Notes: generated by a model not told the origin, from the letters alone. A stretch of DNA of 64,000 bases from Hyphococcus sp. (GCA_021776415.1 JAJFFY010000003.1:24630-88629), one strand, 5' to 3'; positions 36,338 to 45,326 are shown, counted from the stretch's first letter. A program made the numbers and translations.

Positions 36338-36649
36338 ATGAGTGAGCAACTGCCAAAATGCCCGATTGCCCGCACAGCGATGATCCTCGGGTCGCGCTGG
36401 ACGGCGCAGATCATCCGCGAGTTGCTGGACAATGGCCGGCGGCGGTTTCAGGATTTCTCCGACGGGCTCGACGGCATCACCCCGGCGACGCTTTCAAACC
36501 GCCTCAAAATGCTCGAAGAAAGCGGCGTCGTCGCGCGAAAAATATATGAGACCCATCCGCCGCGTGCGGACTATGTGTTGACAGCGAAGGGCAAGAAGAT
36601 GGCGGCGATCATTGGCGCAATGCGCGACTGGGGCGCGAAATACGGATGA
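36338..36649 (+). CDS. HxlR family winged-helix transcriptional regulator
   Basis: A 103-residue DNA-binding protein. The N-terminal 'CPIARTAMILGSRWTAQIIREL' with a Cys near residue 8 is the HxlR hallmark. The recognition region is 'ITPATLSNRLKMLEESGVVARKIYETHPPRADYVLTAKG'. Many HxlR proteins sense electrophiles or oxidants through this Cys. It overlaps the DUF3088 gene by 4 bp (ATGA) and faces the MAPEG gene, suggesting a small redox- or electrophile-responsive unit. Confidence 0.9.
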   Translation: MSEQLPKCPIARTAMILGSRWTAQIIRELLDNGRRRFQDFSDGLDGITPATLSNRLKMLEESGVVARKIYETHPPRADYVLTAKGKKMAAIIGAMRDWGAKYG

Positions 36650-36993
36650 GCCACGATATTATTTTTCTGCTTGCGCCCGGTTTTGAAGATAATGGCCGCC
36701 GGGAATATTGTCCGGAATGCGCGGAGATTTGGGGCGTTTTAAATTACTACCCGGCGATCCTCCATGGGCTCGACATTCGTTATCAGCCGATCGCGCGGCC
36801 GCGTGGGGAGATGGTCGATATGTTGGGTGAGGACCATCAGAACTGCCCGACATTGGTTTTGGCTGAAGGCGTTGTTGTGGGCGTTAACGCTGCTATAAAA
36901 ACGGCGAACGGACAAAGGTTTCTCGATAACGCCCGCGACATCGGCAAATATTTCACCCATCGCTACGGAACGCCGTTCCCGCGCTGGTCGTAA
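36646..36993 (+). CDS. DUF3088 family thioredoxin-like protein
   Basis: A 115-residue protein of the DUF3088 type. It opens 'IIFLLAPGFEDNGRREYCPECAEIWGVL', containing a CPEC di-Cys motif like a thioredoxin-fold active site, and has a cis-Pro-like 'NCPTLVLAEG'. Translationally coupled to the HxlR regulator. Family function is unknown; thiol-disulfide or glutathione-linked activity is inferred from the motif and from the neighbouring MAPEG protein. Confidence 0.82.
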   Translation: MSHDIIFLLAPGFEDNGRREYCPECAEIWGVLNYYPAILHGLDIRYQPIARPRGEMVDMLGEDHQNCPTLVLAEGVVVGVNAAIKTANGQRFLDNARDIGKYFTHRYGTPFPRWS

Positions 36994-37022
36994 AGACCGG
37001 CGCTTGCGCCTATATTGAAGCC

Positions 37023-37529
37023 ATGCCCGATGCCGCCGGCCATAAATTTGCAAAAACCCTGGCGTTTCGTCAGGCCTGTCCACAAACGGATGCGTCAATG
37101 CTGATTGCGTTCGGCCGTGACCTTTATCGTGAAAGCCTCGGCAGTGATGTTGAGTTCCGGCGTGATTATGGCGCATACGGACAGAAATATCCATTGTGGA
37201 TAGCCGCCTGCGCCGCCGCCGGTCCTGGCTTTGCTGCTCTACTGATTGAGAGCGGCGAGGCGATCGGTCTGGTCGTGCTTGGGATGAGCACACGAAAAGA
37301 CCTCGGCCATGTGCATCATTTCTATATTGTCCCGGAGCGCCGCGGACAGGGCTTTGGCGGATTACTCGATGAATATGCACGCCGGACGCTTGGCCGCGCC
37401 GGCGCGTCGCGGGCGCGCCTCAATGTAACGCCGCGCAATGAGCGCGCAATCCGGTTTTACCTTGCGCAAGGCTGGCAAAAGACGCCCCGCGCCGCCAGCC
37501 GCCTCATCAATATGGAGGTTGCGCTTTAG
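37023..37529 (+). CDS. GNAT family N-acetyltransferase
   Basis: A 168-residue acyltransferase. The acetyl-CoA-binding motif A is 'HHFYIVPERRGQGFGGLLDEYARRTL', and motif B is 'ARLNVTPRNERAIRFYLAQGW'. The N-terminal 40 residues contain 'FRQACPQTDASMLIAFGRDLYRESL', which do not identify a substrate. It sits alone between the HxlR/DUF3088 pair and dapB. Confidence 0.85.
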   Translation: MPDAAGHKFAKTLAFRQACPQTDASMLIAFGRDLYRESLGSDVEFRRDYGAYGQKYPLWIAACAAAGPGFAALLIESGEAIGLVVLGMSTRKDLGHVHHFYIVPERRGQGFGGLLDEYARRTLGRAGASRARLNVTPRNERAIRFYLAQGWQKTPRAASRLINMEVAL

Positions 37530-37575
37530 CGTTGATGCGTTACCGCTAAGGGGCTGCTAAAACGAGACCGAACGA

Positions 37576-38397
37576 ATGCCAAAATCTTCCATTCTTGTCG
37601 CCGGCGCCGGCGGGCGTATGGGCAGAAATGTCGTCGCCGAAGTGCTGCGGACGCCGGGGGTGACGCTGGCGGGCGGGTTTGAGCGTCCGGGCGGGCCGGA
37701 TATCGGCAAGGATATCGGCGTTCTCGCCGGGCTCGACGCGATCGGGCTGAAGATTGAACATGACGCAAGCGGGCTTAAGCGGGCCGGCGTCCTGATCGAT
37801 TTTACCGTCCCCGAGGCAAGCATCGCCAACGCCAAAGCCGCCGCCGAGGCCGGGGCCGCTCATATCATCGGGACCACCGGGTTTTCCGCCGAAGAAAACA
37901 CCGAAATCGCGGCTCTGGCGGAGAAAATCGCGATCGTCAAATCCGGCAATATGAGTGTCGGCGTCAATCTACTGATGGCGCTGGTGGAAGACGCCGCCGG
38001 AGCCCTCGGGGATGCTTACGACATCGAAATAACCGAGGCCCACCATAGCGCTAAGGTGGATGCGCCGTCGGGCACCGCGCTGATGCTTGGGGCGGCTGCG
38101 GCGCGCGGGCGCAGCGTCCGGCTGGACGATAAAGCCGCCGGCATCAACGGGCTCCGGACCGGCAAGCGCAAACCCGGCGATATCGGCTTTTCGGTGCTGC
38201 GCGGCGGCGGCATTATCGGCGAGCATTCGGTCCATTTTGCCGGAGCGCAGGAGGTCATCACGCTGTCCCACAGCGCGATTGACCGCGGCCTGTTCGCCAA
38301 AGGCGCCGTCGCGGCGGCCAAATGGGCGATCGGCAAGCCGCCCGGGCTGTATTCCATGCGTGATGTTTTGGGGCTCAACAAAGTCGAGAAAGCATAG
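37576..38397 (+). CDS. dapB: 4-hydroxy-tetrahydrodipicolinate reductase DapB
   Basis: A 273-residue enzyme of lysine and meso-diaminopimelate synthesis, reducing the DapA product with NAD(P)H. Nucleotide-binding motif 'VAGAGGRMGRNVV' near residues 8-20. The catalytic signature is 'EITEAHHSAKVDAPSGTALMLG', with the paired His and Lys. The C-terminal 'HSVHFAGAQEVITLSHSAIDRGLFAKGAV' is conserved. The start ATG at 37576 follows AACGAGACCGAACG, a weak ribosome-binding site. Confidence 0.96.
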   Translation: MPKSSILVAGAGGRMGRNVVAEVLRTPGVTLAGGFERPGGPDIGKDIGVLAGLDAIGLKIEHDASGLKRAGVLIDFTVPEASIANAKAAAEAGAAHIIGTTGFSAEENTEIAALAEKIAIVKSGNMSVGVNLLMALVEDAAGALGDAYDIEITEAHHSAKVDAPSGTALMLGAAAARGRSVRLDDKAAGINGLRTGKRKPGDIGFSVLRGGGIIGEHSVHFAGAQEVITLSHSAIDRGLFAKGAVAAAKWAIGKPPGLYSMRDVLGLNKVEKA

Positions 38398-38468
38398 AAT
38401 TCGAACGACCTCAAAGACCTTCCTGAAACCATGGCCTGTCAAGGTGGGCTACAGTTTCAGGGGTCTTC

Positions 38469-38987
38469 ATGCGCACAGAAATTATCGCCGCCGGAGTTAT
38501 GGTCGCCAGCGCTGTCCTTGGCGTGCGCTATCTCGATATGGCCGCGCCAGACCCGCAGACGCGCAACCTCGCGGCGATGACAGCATCATCGTCAGCGCCG
38601 ATGCAAAACCAATGGGCCCGCGAAGTGCGCATCGCCGCCTCGCGTGACCATCAGTTTTATGTCGATGCTGAGGTCAACCGCCGCACGGCGAAGTTTCTGG
38701 TCGATACCGGCGCAAGTTACGTCGCTTTGCGCGAAACAGACGCGCGCGAAGCCGGAATATATACATCGCACACAGATTATAACTATCCGGTGCGCACCGC
38801 CAATGGCGAGACCAAAGCCGCCTTCGTCACCCTCGATGAAATTGAAATAAACGGCATCCGCGTCGAAGGCGTCAAAGCCTTCATCCTCCCCGACAACCAG
38901 CTGGCGATAAATTTGCTGGGCATGAGCTTTCTGTCGAGAATAGAAAGCGTAGAGGCCAGAGCTGGGGAGCTGGTGCTGCGGGGGTAG
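38469..38987 (+). CDS. Membrane-anchored aspartic protease, TIGR02281/clan AA
   Basis: A 172-residue retropepsin-like protease with an N-terminal membrane anchor (about 3-20). The single catalytic motif FLVDTGASYVAL gives the DTG/DTGA Asp, and 'AINLLGMSFLSRIES' is the second conserved strand (LGMxFL). It would work as a homodimer on the periplasmic face. Such genes often follow biosynthetic genes in alphaproteobacteria with no known substrate. It lies 71 bp after dapB. Confidence 0.85.
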   Translation: MRTEIIAAGVMVASAVLGVRYLDMAAPDPQTRNLAAMTASSSAPMQNQWAREVRIAASRDHQFYVDAEVNRRTAKFLVDTGASYVALRETDAREAGIYTSHTDYNYPVRTANGETKAAFVTLDEIEINGIRVEGVKAFILPDNQLAINLLGMSFLSRIESVEARAGELVLRG

Positions 38988-39184
38988 GGCGAGCTGGTTG
39001 GACCCTTAAGGTTTGCCGAGTTTCAGTATTTCTAAATGTAAACAGTAGGTTGCGATGGCCGTACAATTAAAATTGTCGCCAAGCGTGCTTCTGTGAAGGT
39101 CTGAATTTATTCCAAGAATAGACTGCCGCAACCCGCCATGCGAATGGGTTAAACTCGTCAGAAGTGGACATCGGAGGGTGCTAT

Positions 39185-39637
39185 TTATTTGTACATGCCC
39201 TGCCGCAGATTGATGCCGTGCTCTACATAGGCCTTCATGGCGCATAGCATTTGCGACCACCCCATGCAGTTACTGTAGGACGCTTTCAGTCCTGAGTCGG
39301 TCTGCCGCCAACCTTCCTCGGCGATCGAGACTAGTGTCCGTCCGCCCTCTAGCGATTCAAACCGCATCGTGACAGTGGTGTTGTAAGCGCCTTTGCCATC
39401 ATCGTTCGCTTCCCATTGAAGGATGATGCGCCGGTTTTTTTCGACCTCTACAATTATCACCGGAAAAGCGCCGGGACAATCATGAAAGTTCCAATTTACT
39501 GTCGCGCCAGTTTCGATGCGCCCCTTCGCGCCCCCTGTCGTAAAATAGCCTGAAAGTTTTTCAGGGTTCACGACGGATTCAAATACTTCTTCGACAGGTC
39601 GATTGATCCGGCCGCTGACTTCGAACTTCAAATCCAT
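39185..39637 (-). CDS. SRPBCC (AHSA1-type) domain protein
   Basis: A 150-residue START/Bet v1-like fold protein of the activator-of-Hsp90-like type. It begins 'FEVSGRINRPVEEVFESVVNPEKLSGYF'; 'RRIILQWEAND' and 'TLVSIAEEGWRQ' are typical strands, and the C-terminal helix follows 'NCMGWSQMLCAMKAYVEHGINLR'. A perfect Shine-Dalgarno AAGGAGGTGTGAG precedes the ATG at 39637. Such proteins are commonly controlled by a divergent ArsR regulator, as here. Ligand unknown. Confidence 0.88.
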   Translation of the reverse strand: MDLKFEVSGRINRPVEEVFESVVNPEKLSGYFTTGGAKGRIETGATVNWNFHDCPGAFPVIIVEVEKNRRIILQWEANDDGKGAYNTTVTMRFESLEGGRTLVSIAEEGWRQTDSGLKASYSNCMGWSQMLCAMKAYVEHGINLRQGMYK

Positions 39638-39665
39638 CTCACACCTCCTTGCTTTGTGTGCAATT

Positions 39666-39685
39666 ATGTTATAAAAATATAACAT
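39666..39685. promoter_or_regulatory. Perfect palindromic operator overlapping the ArsR start codon
   Basis: ATGTTATA (39666-39673), a 4-bp A spacer, and TATAACAT (39678-39685) form a perfect dyad. Its right end covers AT of the ArsR ATG, and it lies in the 46-bp divergent promoter shared with the SRPBCC gene. This is an ideal autoregulatory ArsR-type operator. Confidence 0.65.
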
Positions 39686-40037
39686 GTCAAGGAAAGAAAA
39701 AAAAGATGATCGGGTATTTAAGGCGCTGTCGTCCTCAATCCGCCGGGATATGTTGGATGCATTGCGGGACAACCCGCAAACCACAGGTGAGCTTTGCATG
39801 CGTTTTGCAACGCTCAATCGTTGCAGCATTATGCAGCATCTGAGTGTGCTGGAGACGGCGGGGCTTGTGATTGTAAAGCGGGTGGGCCGCCAACGATGGA
39901 ATTATCTAAATGCCATTCCGATCAAGCGCATACATGACCGCTGGATTGGTTCTTACGCCAAAAATGCAGTCACCTTGCTCGACAGAATGAAGATAGAAAT
40001 GGAAGGGGAATTTGTGAGCGATGTCGATGTCCCGTAA
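39684..40037 (+). CDS. ArsR family transcriptional repressor
   Basis: A 117-residue winged-helix protein. The helix-turn-helix reads 'QTTGELCMRFATLNRCSIMQHLSVLETAGLVIVKRVGRQRWNYLN'. No obvious metal-binding Cys pair is present; this sub-type usually pairs with SRPBCC proteins rather than metal resistance. It has no separate ribosome-binding site and its start is within the palindromic operator, consistent with a leaderless or tightly autorepressed message. Confidence 0.88.
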   Translation: MSRKEKKDDRVFKALSSSIRRDMLDALRDNPQTTGELCMRFATLNRCSIMQHLSVLETAGLVIVKRVGRQRWNYLNAIPIKRIHDRWIGSYAKNAVTLLDRMKIEMEGEFVSDVDVP

Positions 40038-40055
40038 CATGGCCTGGCCTCGCCC

Positions 40056-41303
40056 CTACCCCTCCCTTGCCATCAAGCTCGGCAACGCCCCCAAATCGGC
40101 CCCGGCCTGACGCATCAGGATTTTTCGCAAGGGCGCGATTTTTCCGACCGCGCCCATGCCGATATCGCGGGCGAGGCGTAAAGGTCCGAAATCATTCGAG
40201 AACAGACGATTTAATAAATCCATGCCGAGCGCGAGTGATGTGGAATCGAACCGGCGCCAGCGCTGATAATTTTGCAGAACGCTGAGCGAGCCGATGTCGA
40301 GACCCACCTCGCGCGCTTCGCGCAAGACATCGGCGAGGGCGGCGATATCCTTGACGCCGAAATTATAGCCCTGCCCGGCAATCGGGTGAACTGCGCGGGC
40401 CGCGTCGCCAATCAGCGCCAGACGCGGGGCGATGAAGCTTTGGGATAAGTGGAACGCCAGCGGGTAAGACCAGCGCGGGCCAGCCAGCGACAGGGCGCCG
40501 AGATAATCGCCAAAGCGGTTTTCAATCTCCCGGACGAAGTCTTCATCGCTAAGCGCCAGATAGGCCGCCGCGGCGTCTTCGCGCTCGGTCCAGACCAGCG
40601 ACGATCTGTTGTTGGTCAAAGGCAAAATCGCAAACGGGCCCGATGGTAAAAAGAACTCCTGCGCAACGCCTTCGTGCGGGCGTTCATGGGCGACGGTGAC
40701 GACAATGCCGGCCTGTTTGTAGCGCCACTGATTGACCTTGATATTGGCCTCGGCGCGCAAAGAGGAGAAGCGCCCGTCTGCCGCCACCACCAGCGCTGAT
40801 TTGATTTCACGGCCATCTTCCAGCGTCACCGTCGCTTCGGCCGGGCCATAGACCGTCCCGGTTCGCCGCGCTGGCGCAAACATCGTGACCTCCTCCGCAT
40901 CAGCGATCGCATCAAGCAATGTCTCGCGCAGCAAGGTGTTTTCGACGATCCAGCCCAGCGGCGTCTCCTCGTCGAGCTCGCGGCTGTCGAAGTGGAGGGC
41001 GAATATCGACACCACACCTTCGTCAAACCGCGATTTCGCGCGCCCGTCGGTGACCAGAATATCGCGGATTGCCTCGGCCCCGGGCGCAATTCGGTCCCAC
41101 ATGCCAAGCCGCTTGAATACCCGTGCGGTGGCGTAGGAGATCGCCGTGGTGCGTCCGTCAAAGGCGAGATTGCGCATCGCCGCCGGGTCGGCCGCGTCAA
41201 CCACCGCAACGCTAAAGCCCTGCCGCGCCAGGGCGAGCGCGCCCAGCCCACCGGCCAGCCCGCCGCCGACCATAGCAATATCAAATTGAAAGGTTTCTGC
41301 CAT
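40056..41303 (-). CDS. UbiH/UbiF/COQ6-family FAD-dependent monooxygenase
   Basis: A 415-residue flavoprotein hydroxylase of ubiquinone biosynthesis. FAD motif 'IAMVGGGLAGGLGALALARQGF' near the N-terminus, DG motif 'LVVAADGRFSSLRAEANIK', and the second FAD motif 'LALIGDAARAVHPIAGQGYNFGVKDIAAL', which matches the ubiH/COQ6 signature. The ATG at 41303 (MAETFQF) is preferred; the upstream extension to 41438 has no flavin feature. Which ring carbon it hydroxylates cannot be judged. A Coq4 gene elsewhere in the window belongs to the same pathway. Confidence 0.9.
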   Translation of the reverse strand: MAETFQFDIAMVGGGLAGGLGALALARQGFSVAVVDAADPAAMRNLAFDGRTTAISYATARVFKRLGMWDRIAPGAEAIRDILVTDGRAKSRFDEGVVSIFALHFDSRELDEETPLGWIVENTLLRETLLDAIADAEEVTMFAPARRTGTVYGPAEATVTLEDGREIKSALVVAADGRFSSLRAEANIKVNQWRYKQAGIVVTVAHERPHEGVAQEFFLPSGPFAILPLTNNRSSLVWTEREDAAAAYLALSDEDFVREIENRFGDYLGALSLAGPRWSYPLAFHLSQSFIAPRLALIGDAARAVHPIAGQGYNFGVKDIAALADVLREAREVGLDIGSLSVLQNYQRWRRFDSTSLALGMDLLNRLFSNDFGPLRLARDIGMGAVGKIAPLRKILMRQAGADLGALPSLMAREG

Positions 41304-41415
41304 ATCCGGCAAAGGATCGCGCGTTAAGCTCTCCACGTCCAGCGTGGCGCTTGCAGCTGCGGCGAAAAGCGCGGCATAGAAAGCCGGCAAGAAGAACGGG
41401 CGACGGAGTTTGACG

Positions 41416-42696
41416 ATGCGCAAATTGGCTTGGATCATAGCAATACCGGCAATGCTTGGCGCGGGGCCTGTCGCGGGCGGGACGGCGTGGGCGCAGGAAA
41501 TCAGCGCCGCCAGCGACGAGACCCGCTATGTTCTCGACACTGCGCTGTTTGTGTTTGCTGGTCTTGCGGCGATCCTTTTTGTGTTTGGCCTGGGGCTGCG
41601 CGACGTTGGCCTTGCCCGCACCCAACATGCGCCGGCGGTCTGCCTACGGACCATTGGCCTGGTCGGCGTCGGCGCTTTTGCGTTCTGGCTGGTCGGCTAC
41701 AACCTCATTCACATGGTTGAGACCGGCGGGTTTCTTGGCGGCTTTGAGCCTTGGCGGCCCAATGACGTTGACCCGATGGCGGTCGGGCGGGCGTCCGGCT
41801 CAGTGTGGTTTTTTCAGATGGGCCTGGCGGTGATCCCGGCGGCGATTGTTTCCGGCGCCGTGTCTGAGCGTGTTAAAACCTGGCCGTTCATTTTGTTTGC
41901 CGCCGCAATGGCTGGCCTCATCTACCCGATTGTCGCGGCCTGGGTGTGGGGCGGGGGTTATTTCGCTGATGTTTGGCGGACGGTGGATTTTGGCGGCGCA
42001 GCGGTCATCCATATGACCGGCGGCGCGGCCGCGCTTGCCGGCGCCTTGGTGATTGGTCCGCGTCCGGGGCGCGATCATGAGCACGGACCACGCCCGTCGG
42101 CGTCGACCGCGCTGCCGCTCTCTGCATTTGCCGCCGGGTTCATTTTAACAACCTGGATTGTTGTTCTGGCGGGCAAGCTGGGGTCTTTTTCATCGATAGA
42201 ACCGGCGATTTTCCTCGGCGTTATTTCAGCCAATGTGGCGGTCGCGGTTGCCGGCGCGGTGCTGGCGGCGTTGTTCCTCACCCAAATCGTTTATCATCGC
42301 GCCGGGCTGGTCACGGTCATCAACGCGGTGATTGCCGGGCTGGTCGCGGTTTCCGCCGACCCTTTGCATCCGGCTTTGTGGCAGGCGGCGATGGTCGGTG
42401 CGGTTGGCGGGGTGATTGTCACTGTCGCGCCGCCGTTCCTCGACCGATTTCGCATAGACGACGCCGGCTTCGTCATTCCGGCCCATCTTTTGTGCGGCGT
42501 TTGGGCGATGATTATCACGCCATGGTACAATCCGGACGCCTGGCTCCCCGGCCAGCTTATCGGCGCCGGCGCGATCGCGATGCTCGCCTTTTCCCTGAGC
42601 GCGTTATTCTGGGTGGCGCTAAAATACTCCCTCGGCGTTCGTCTGCGCAGCGACGAGGACGCCAGCGGCGTAGGCGACGCCCGGATAAGTGATTAA
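41416..42696 (+). CDS. amt: Amt/Rh-family ammonium transporter
   Basis: A 426-residue protein with a cleavable signal peptide (about 1-26, ending AWA) and about eleven membrane helices. The twin pore histidines lie in 'VIHMTGGAAALAGALVIGPRPGR' and 'VIPAHLLCGVWAMI'. The loop 'SGSVWFFQMGLAVIPAAIVSGAVSERVK' is the conserved Amt segment with the ammonium vestibule. The ATG at 41416 follows CGGAG. No glnK/PII gene adjoins, unlike the common glnK-amtB layout. Divergent from the ubiquinone hydroxylase gene. Confidence 0.9.
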   Translation: MRKLAWIIAIPAMLGAGPVAGGTAWAQEISAASDETRYVLDTALFVFAGLAAILFVFGLGLRDVGLARTQHAPAVCLRTIGLVGVGAFAFWLVGYNLIHMVETGGFLGGFEPWRPNDVDPMAVGRASGSVWFFQMGLAVIPAAIVSGAVSERVKTWPFILFAAAMAGLIYPIVAAWVWGGGYFADVWRTVDFGGAAVIHMTGGAAALAGALVIGPRPGRDHEHGPRPSASTALPLSAFAAGFILTTWIVVLAGKLGSFSSIEPAIFLGVISANVAVAVAGAVLAALFLTQIVYHRAGLVTVINAVIAGLVAVSADPLHPALWQAAMVGAVGGVIVTVAPPFLDRFRIDDAGFVIPAHLLCGVWAMIITPWYNPDAWLPGQLIGAGAIAMLAFSLSALFWVALKYSLGVRLRSDEDASGVGDARISD

Positions 42697-42699
42697 CGG

Positions 42700-42742
42700 C
42701 TAGAGCAAAAATCTGATCGTGCTGATTCAGATTTTGCTCTAG
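42700..42742. repeat. 43-bp imperfect palindrome after amt
   Basis: Arms CTAGAGCAAAAATCTGATC and GATTCAGATTTTGCTCTAG flank a 5-base loop, with 1-2 differences between arms. It begins 4 bp after the amt stop. It could act as a terminator, but its style matches short palindromic intergenic repeats of alphaproteobacteria. Confidence 0.6.
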
Positions 42743-42756
42743 ATTATGAGTTGGCC

Positions 42757-42800
42757 GCATTTTCTGGCGCCCAACCGGTCTCCACTTGGTCGGAAAATGC
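42757..42800. repeat. 44-bp palindromic repeat unit before ftsK
   Basis: GCATTTTCTGG (42757-42767) and TCGGAAAATGC (42790-42800) are near-perfect inverted arms around CAACCGGTCTCCACTTG. The reverse strand reads GAGCATTTTCCGACCAAGTG, then GAGACCGGTTGG. It is related to the half copy at 26741-26766. It is adjacent to the palindrome at 42700-42742. Confidence 0.55.
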
Positions 42801-42905
42801 TCTGAAATTGGTTAATAGTCGTTAACCCTTTTTAGCGCTCGCCATGTCAATATTCCCTTAACGTCTCTTACCTTATCGTCAACACTAGCGCTCCGTACCC
42901 GTATT

Positions 42906-45287
42906 ATGTCAAAACACTCAAGAAGCCTCTCCCGTCGTTCCGCACGCAATCGCGACCAATTTGCCGAATTGATCGCCAGCCTGCGCAGCTTTGCCCGCAA
43001 TGTGCTGATGCGCGCGGGCGGACTTTCTATGATATTACTAGGCGTCTGGTTGGCTGCGGCGCTGGCGACATTCTCAATCAGCGACCCGAGTTTTAATACG
43101 GCAACGCCGGCTCCGGTACAGAACCTCGCCGGCGCGGCAGGGGCAAGTCTTGCCGATCTTTTGTTTCAGACTTTCGGCGCCGCCGCGTTTCTGTTGATTG
43201 CACCGCTTGGCATTTGGGGGGGCTCAGCGCTGTTTCACGGCGCGCCGGAGGATATTCCGGAGGGCTTCTGGCGGCGGTTGGTTAGCCTGCCGGTTGCGCT
43301 GCTGGCCGCATCCGCCGCATTTGCCGCCGCCCCACCCCCGGCGATCTGGCCGTTTGTCGTCAGTCCCGGCGGATTTGTCGGCGATGGATGGCTGGCGGGC
43401 GCTACCGCGCTGCTGTCGCCAACCGGCCTGCCCTATCTTGGAATAGTTTCCGCGGGAGCCTTTGCTGTAGTTGCGGTGGTCGCTTATGCGGTCCATTGCG
43501 GCCTGACCCGTGAGCGGTTCATGGAGGCCTATTGGGCGCTTGAAGACGCCTATCTTGCGGTCAGCGACTTTCTGTCTGGCTTGTTCCATGCGCTTAAAGG
43601 CGAAGCGGAGGCTGACGCTGACGAAGACTTTGGCGATGAAGATGAGGCCGGCTTTGATGAGGATGATGTCGGCGCCACGTTATCCAGCAAGCGCAATATA
43701 ATCCGTAAAAGGATGAAGGAGCAGGAAAGCAAGCGAGAGCGCCGCGAAAGACAGCCGGTTCTGCCGGTGTTTTCTGCAGGAGATTACGAGCTGCCGCCGC
43801 TAAACCTTCTGGTCAAGCCGCACCATGCCAATCGCGCTGTTATTTCCGACGAAGCGCTCGAACAGAATGCGCGGATGCTGGAAAATGTGCTGTCGGATTT
43901 TGGCGTCCGCGGCGAAATCATCAATGTGCGGCCTGGTCCTGTGGTTACGCTGTACGAACTGGAGCCGGCTGCGGGGATAAAATCGTCCAGGGTAATCGGG
44001 CTCGCCGATGATATTGCCCGTTCCATGAGTGCGATTGCGTGCCGCGTTGCGGTGGTTCCAGGGCGTAATGTCATCGGCATTGAATTGCCGAACCACGACC
44101 GCGAAATGGTGTTCCTGCGCGAATTGCTTGGTGTTGGCGAGTATGAAAGCTCCGACGGAGATTTAACGATTGCACTCGGCAAAGGAATTGGCGGCGAGCC
44201 GGTTTTTGTTGATTTGGCGCGTATGCCGCATCTGCTGATTGCCGGGACAACCGGTTCGGGCAAATCGGTCGGCATCAATACGATGATCCTGTCACTGATT
44301 TACCGCATGGCGCCCGATCAGTGCAAGCTCATCCTGATAGATCCGAAAATGCTCGAATTATCGGTCTATGAAGATATCCCGCATCTTTTGTCGCCAGTGG
44401 TGACTGATCCGCGCAAGGCGGTTGTCGCGCTGAAATGGACAGTGCGGGAAATGGAAGAGCGCTACCGACGAATGTCAAAGGTCGGCGTCCGCAACATCGC
44501 CGGGTTCAATGAACGCATCGTAGAAGCGGAGGAACGCGGCGAGACCCTGTCGCGGACGGTCCATACCGGCTATGACGAAGAAACTGGCGAGCCGGTCTAT
44601 GAGAGCGAGACGCTTGAATACGAACATATGCCTTTTATCGTTGTGGTGATCGATGAGGTTGCCGACCTGATGATGGTCGCCGGCAAGGACATTGAAGGCA
44701 TGGTACAGCGCCTCGCACAGATGGCGCGCGCGGCTGGTATCCACCTCATCATGGCGACACAGCGCCCGTCGGTTGATGTCATTACCGGCACCATCAAGGC
44801 GAATTTTCCGACCCGGGTGTCATTCCAGGTGACCTCCAAAATCGACTCGCGGACTATTCTTGGCGAGCCCGGCGCAGAGCAGCTGCTCGGTCAGGGCGAC
44901 ATGCTGCACATGGCCGGCGGCGGCCGCCTGCGGCGTGTTCACGGCGCTTTTGTCTCGGACAATGAAGTTGAGAAGATCGTCAAGTTTCTCAAAAAACAGG
45001 GCGCGCCGGATTATGTCCAGGAGGTCACGGAACTGCGCGACAGTGACGCCGACGATGGCGGCTTCGATATTGGCGGCAATACCTCCTCTGGCGATGCGCT
45101 ATATGACCGTGCGGTCGCGGTGGTTTTGCGCGACCGGAAGGCCTCAACCTCCTATGTCCAGCGGCGGCTGCAGATCGGCTATAATCGTGCGGCGACGCTG
45201 ATTGAAAAGATGGAAGAAGAAGGCGTTATTTCGTCTGCGAACCATGCCGGCAAGCGTCAAATACTTGTCGGGGAAGACGCGGCCTGA
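42906..45287 (+). CDS. ftsK: DNA translocase FtsK
   Basis: A 793-residue septum-located DNA pump that resolves chromosome dimers and clears the terminus at division. The N-terminus has four membrane helices (about 40-200). An acidic linker (about 235-260) leads to the motor: 'LEPAAGIKSSRVIGLADDIARSMSA', Walker A AGTTGSGKSV at 446-455, 'LILIDPKMLELSVYEDIPHLL', and Walker B 'IVVVIDEVADLMM'. The C-terminal gamma winged helix (from about 730, 'ASTSYVQRRLQIGYNRAATLIEKMEEEG') reads the polarity motifs on DNA. Length is typical for alphaproteobacteria. Confidence 0.97.
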   Translation: MSKHSRSLSRRSARNRDQFAELIASLRSFARNVLMRAGGLSMILLGVWLAAALATFSISDPSFNTATPAPVQNLAGAAGASLADLLFQTFGAAAFLLIAPLGIWGGSALFHGAPEDIPEGFWRRLVSLPVALLAASAAFAAAPPPAIWPFVVSPGGFVGDGWLAGATALLSPTGLPYLGIVSAGAFAVVAVVAYAVHCGLTRERFMEAYWALEDAYLAVSDFLSGLFHALKGEAEADADEDFGDEDEAGFDEDDVGATLSSKRNIIRKRMKEQESKRERRERQPVLPVFSAGDYELPPLNLLVKPHHANRAVISDEALEQNARMLENVLSDFGVRGEIINVRPGPVVTLYELEPAAGIKSSRVIGLADDIARSMSAIACRVAVVPGRNVIGIELPNHDREMVFLRELLGVGEYESSDGDLTIALGKGIGGEPVFVDLARMPHLLIAGTTGSGKSVGINTMILSLIYRMAPDQCKLILIDPKMLELSVYEDIPHLLSPVVTDPRKAVVALKWTVREMEERYRRMSKVGVRNIAGFNERIVEAEERGETLSRTVHTGYDEETGEPVYESETLEYEHMPFIVVVIDEVADLMMVAGKDIEGMVQRLAQMARAAGIHLIMATQRPSVDVITGTIKANFPTRVSFQVTSKIDSRTILGEPGAEQLLGQGDMLHMAGGGRLRRVHGAFVSDNEVEKIVKFLKKQGAPDYVQEVTELRDSDADDGGFDIGGNTSSGDALYDRAVAVVLRDRKASTSYVQRRLQIGYNRAATLIEKMEEEGVISSANHAGKRQILVGEDAA

Positions 45288-45326
45288 TAGTGAGGCCGAC
45301 CCAATTTTTGTAACCATGGTATTTTT

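Noticed and set aside
38988..39184. 197-bp gap after the aspartic protease gene, considered for a small RNA
   Set aside because: No clear promoter, hairpin or terminator signature could be seen by eye.
41304..41438. N-terminal extension of the UbiH-type hydroxylase
   Set aside because: The flavin motif starts a few residues after the ATG at 41303; the extension lies in the divergent promoter with amt.
42812..42830. TTAATAGTCGTTAA upstream of ftsK as a CtrA box
   Set aside because: The spacer is 6 bp, not 7, and no second half-site compensates.
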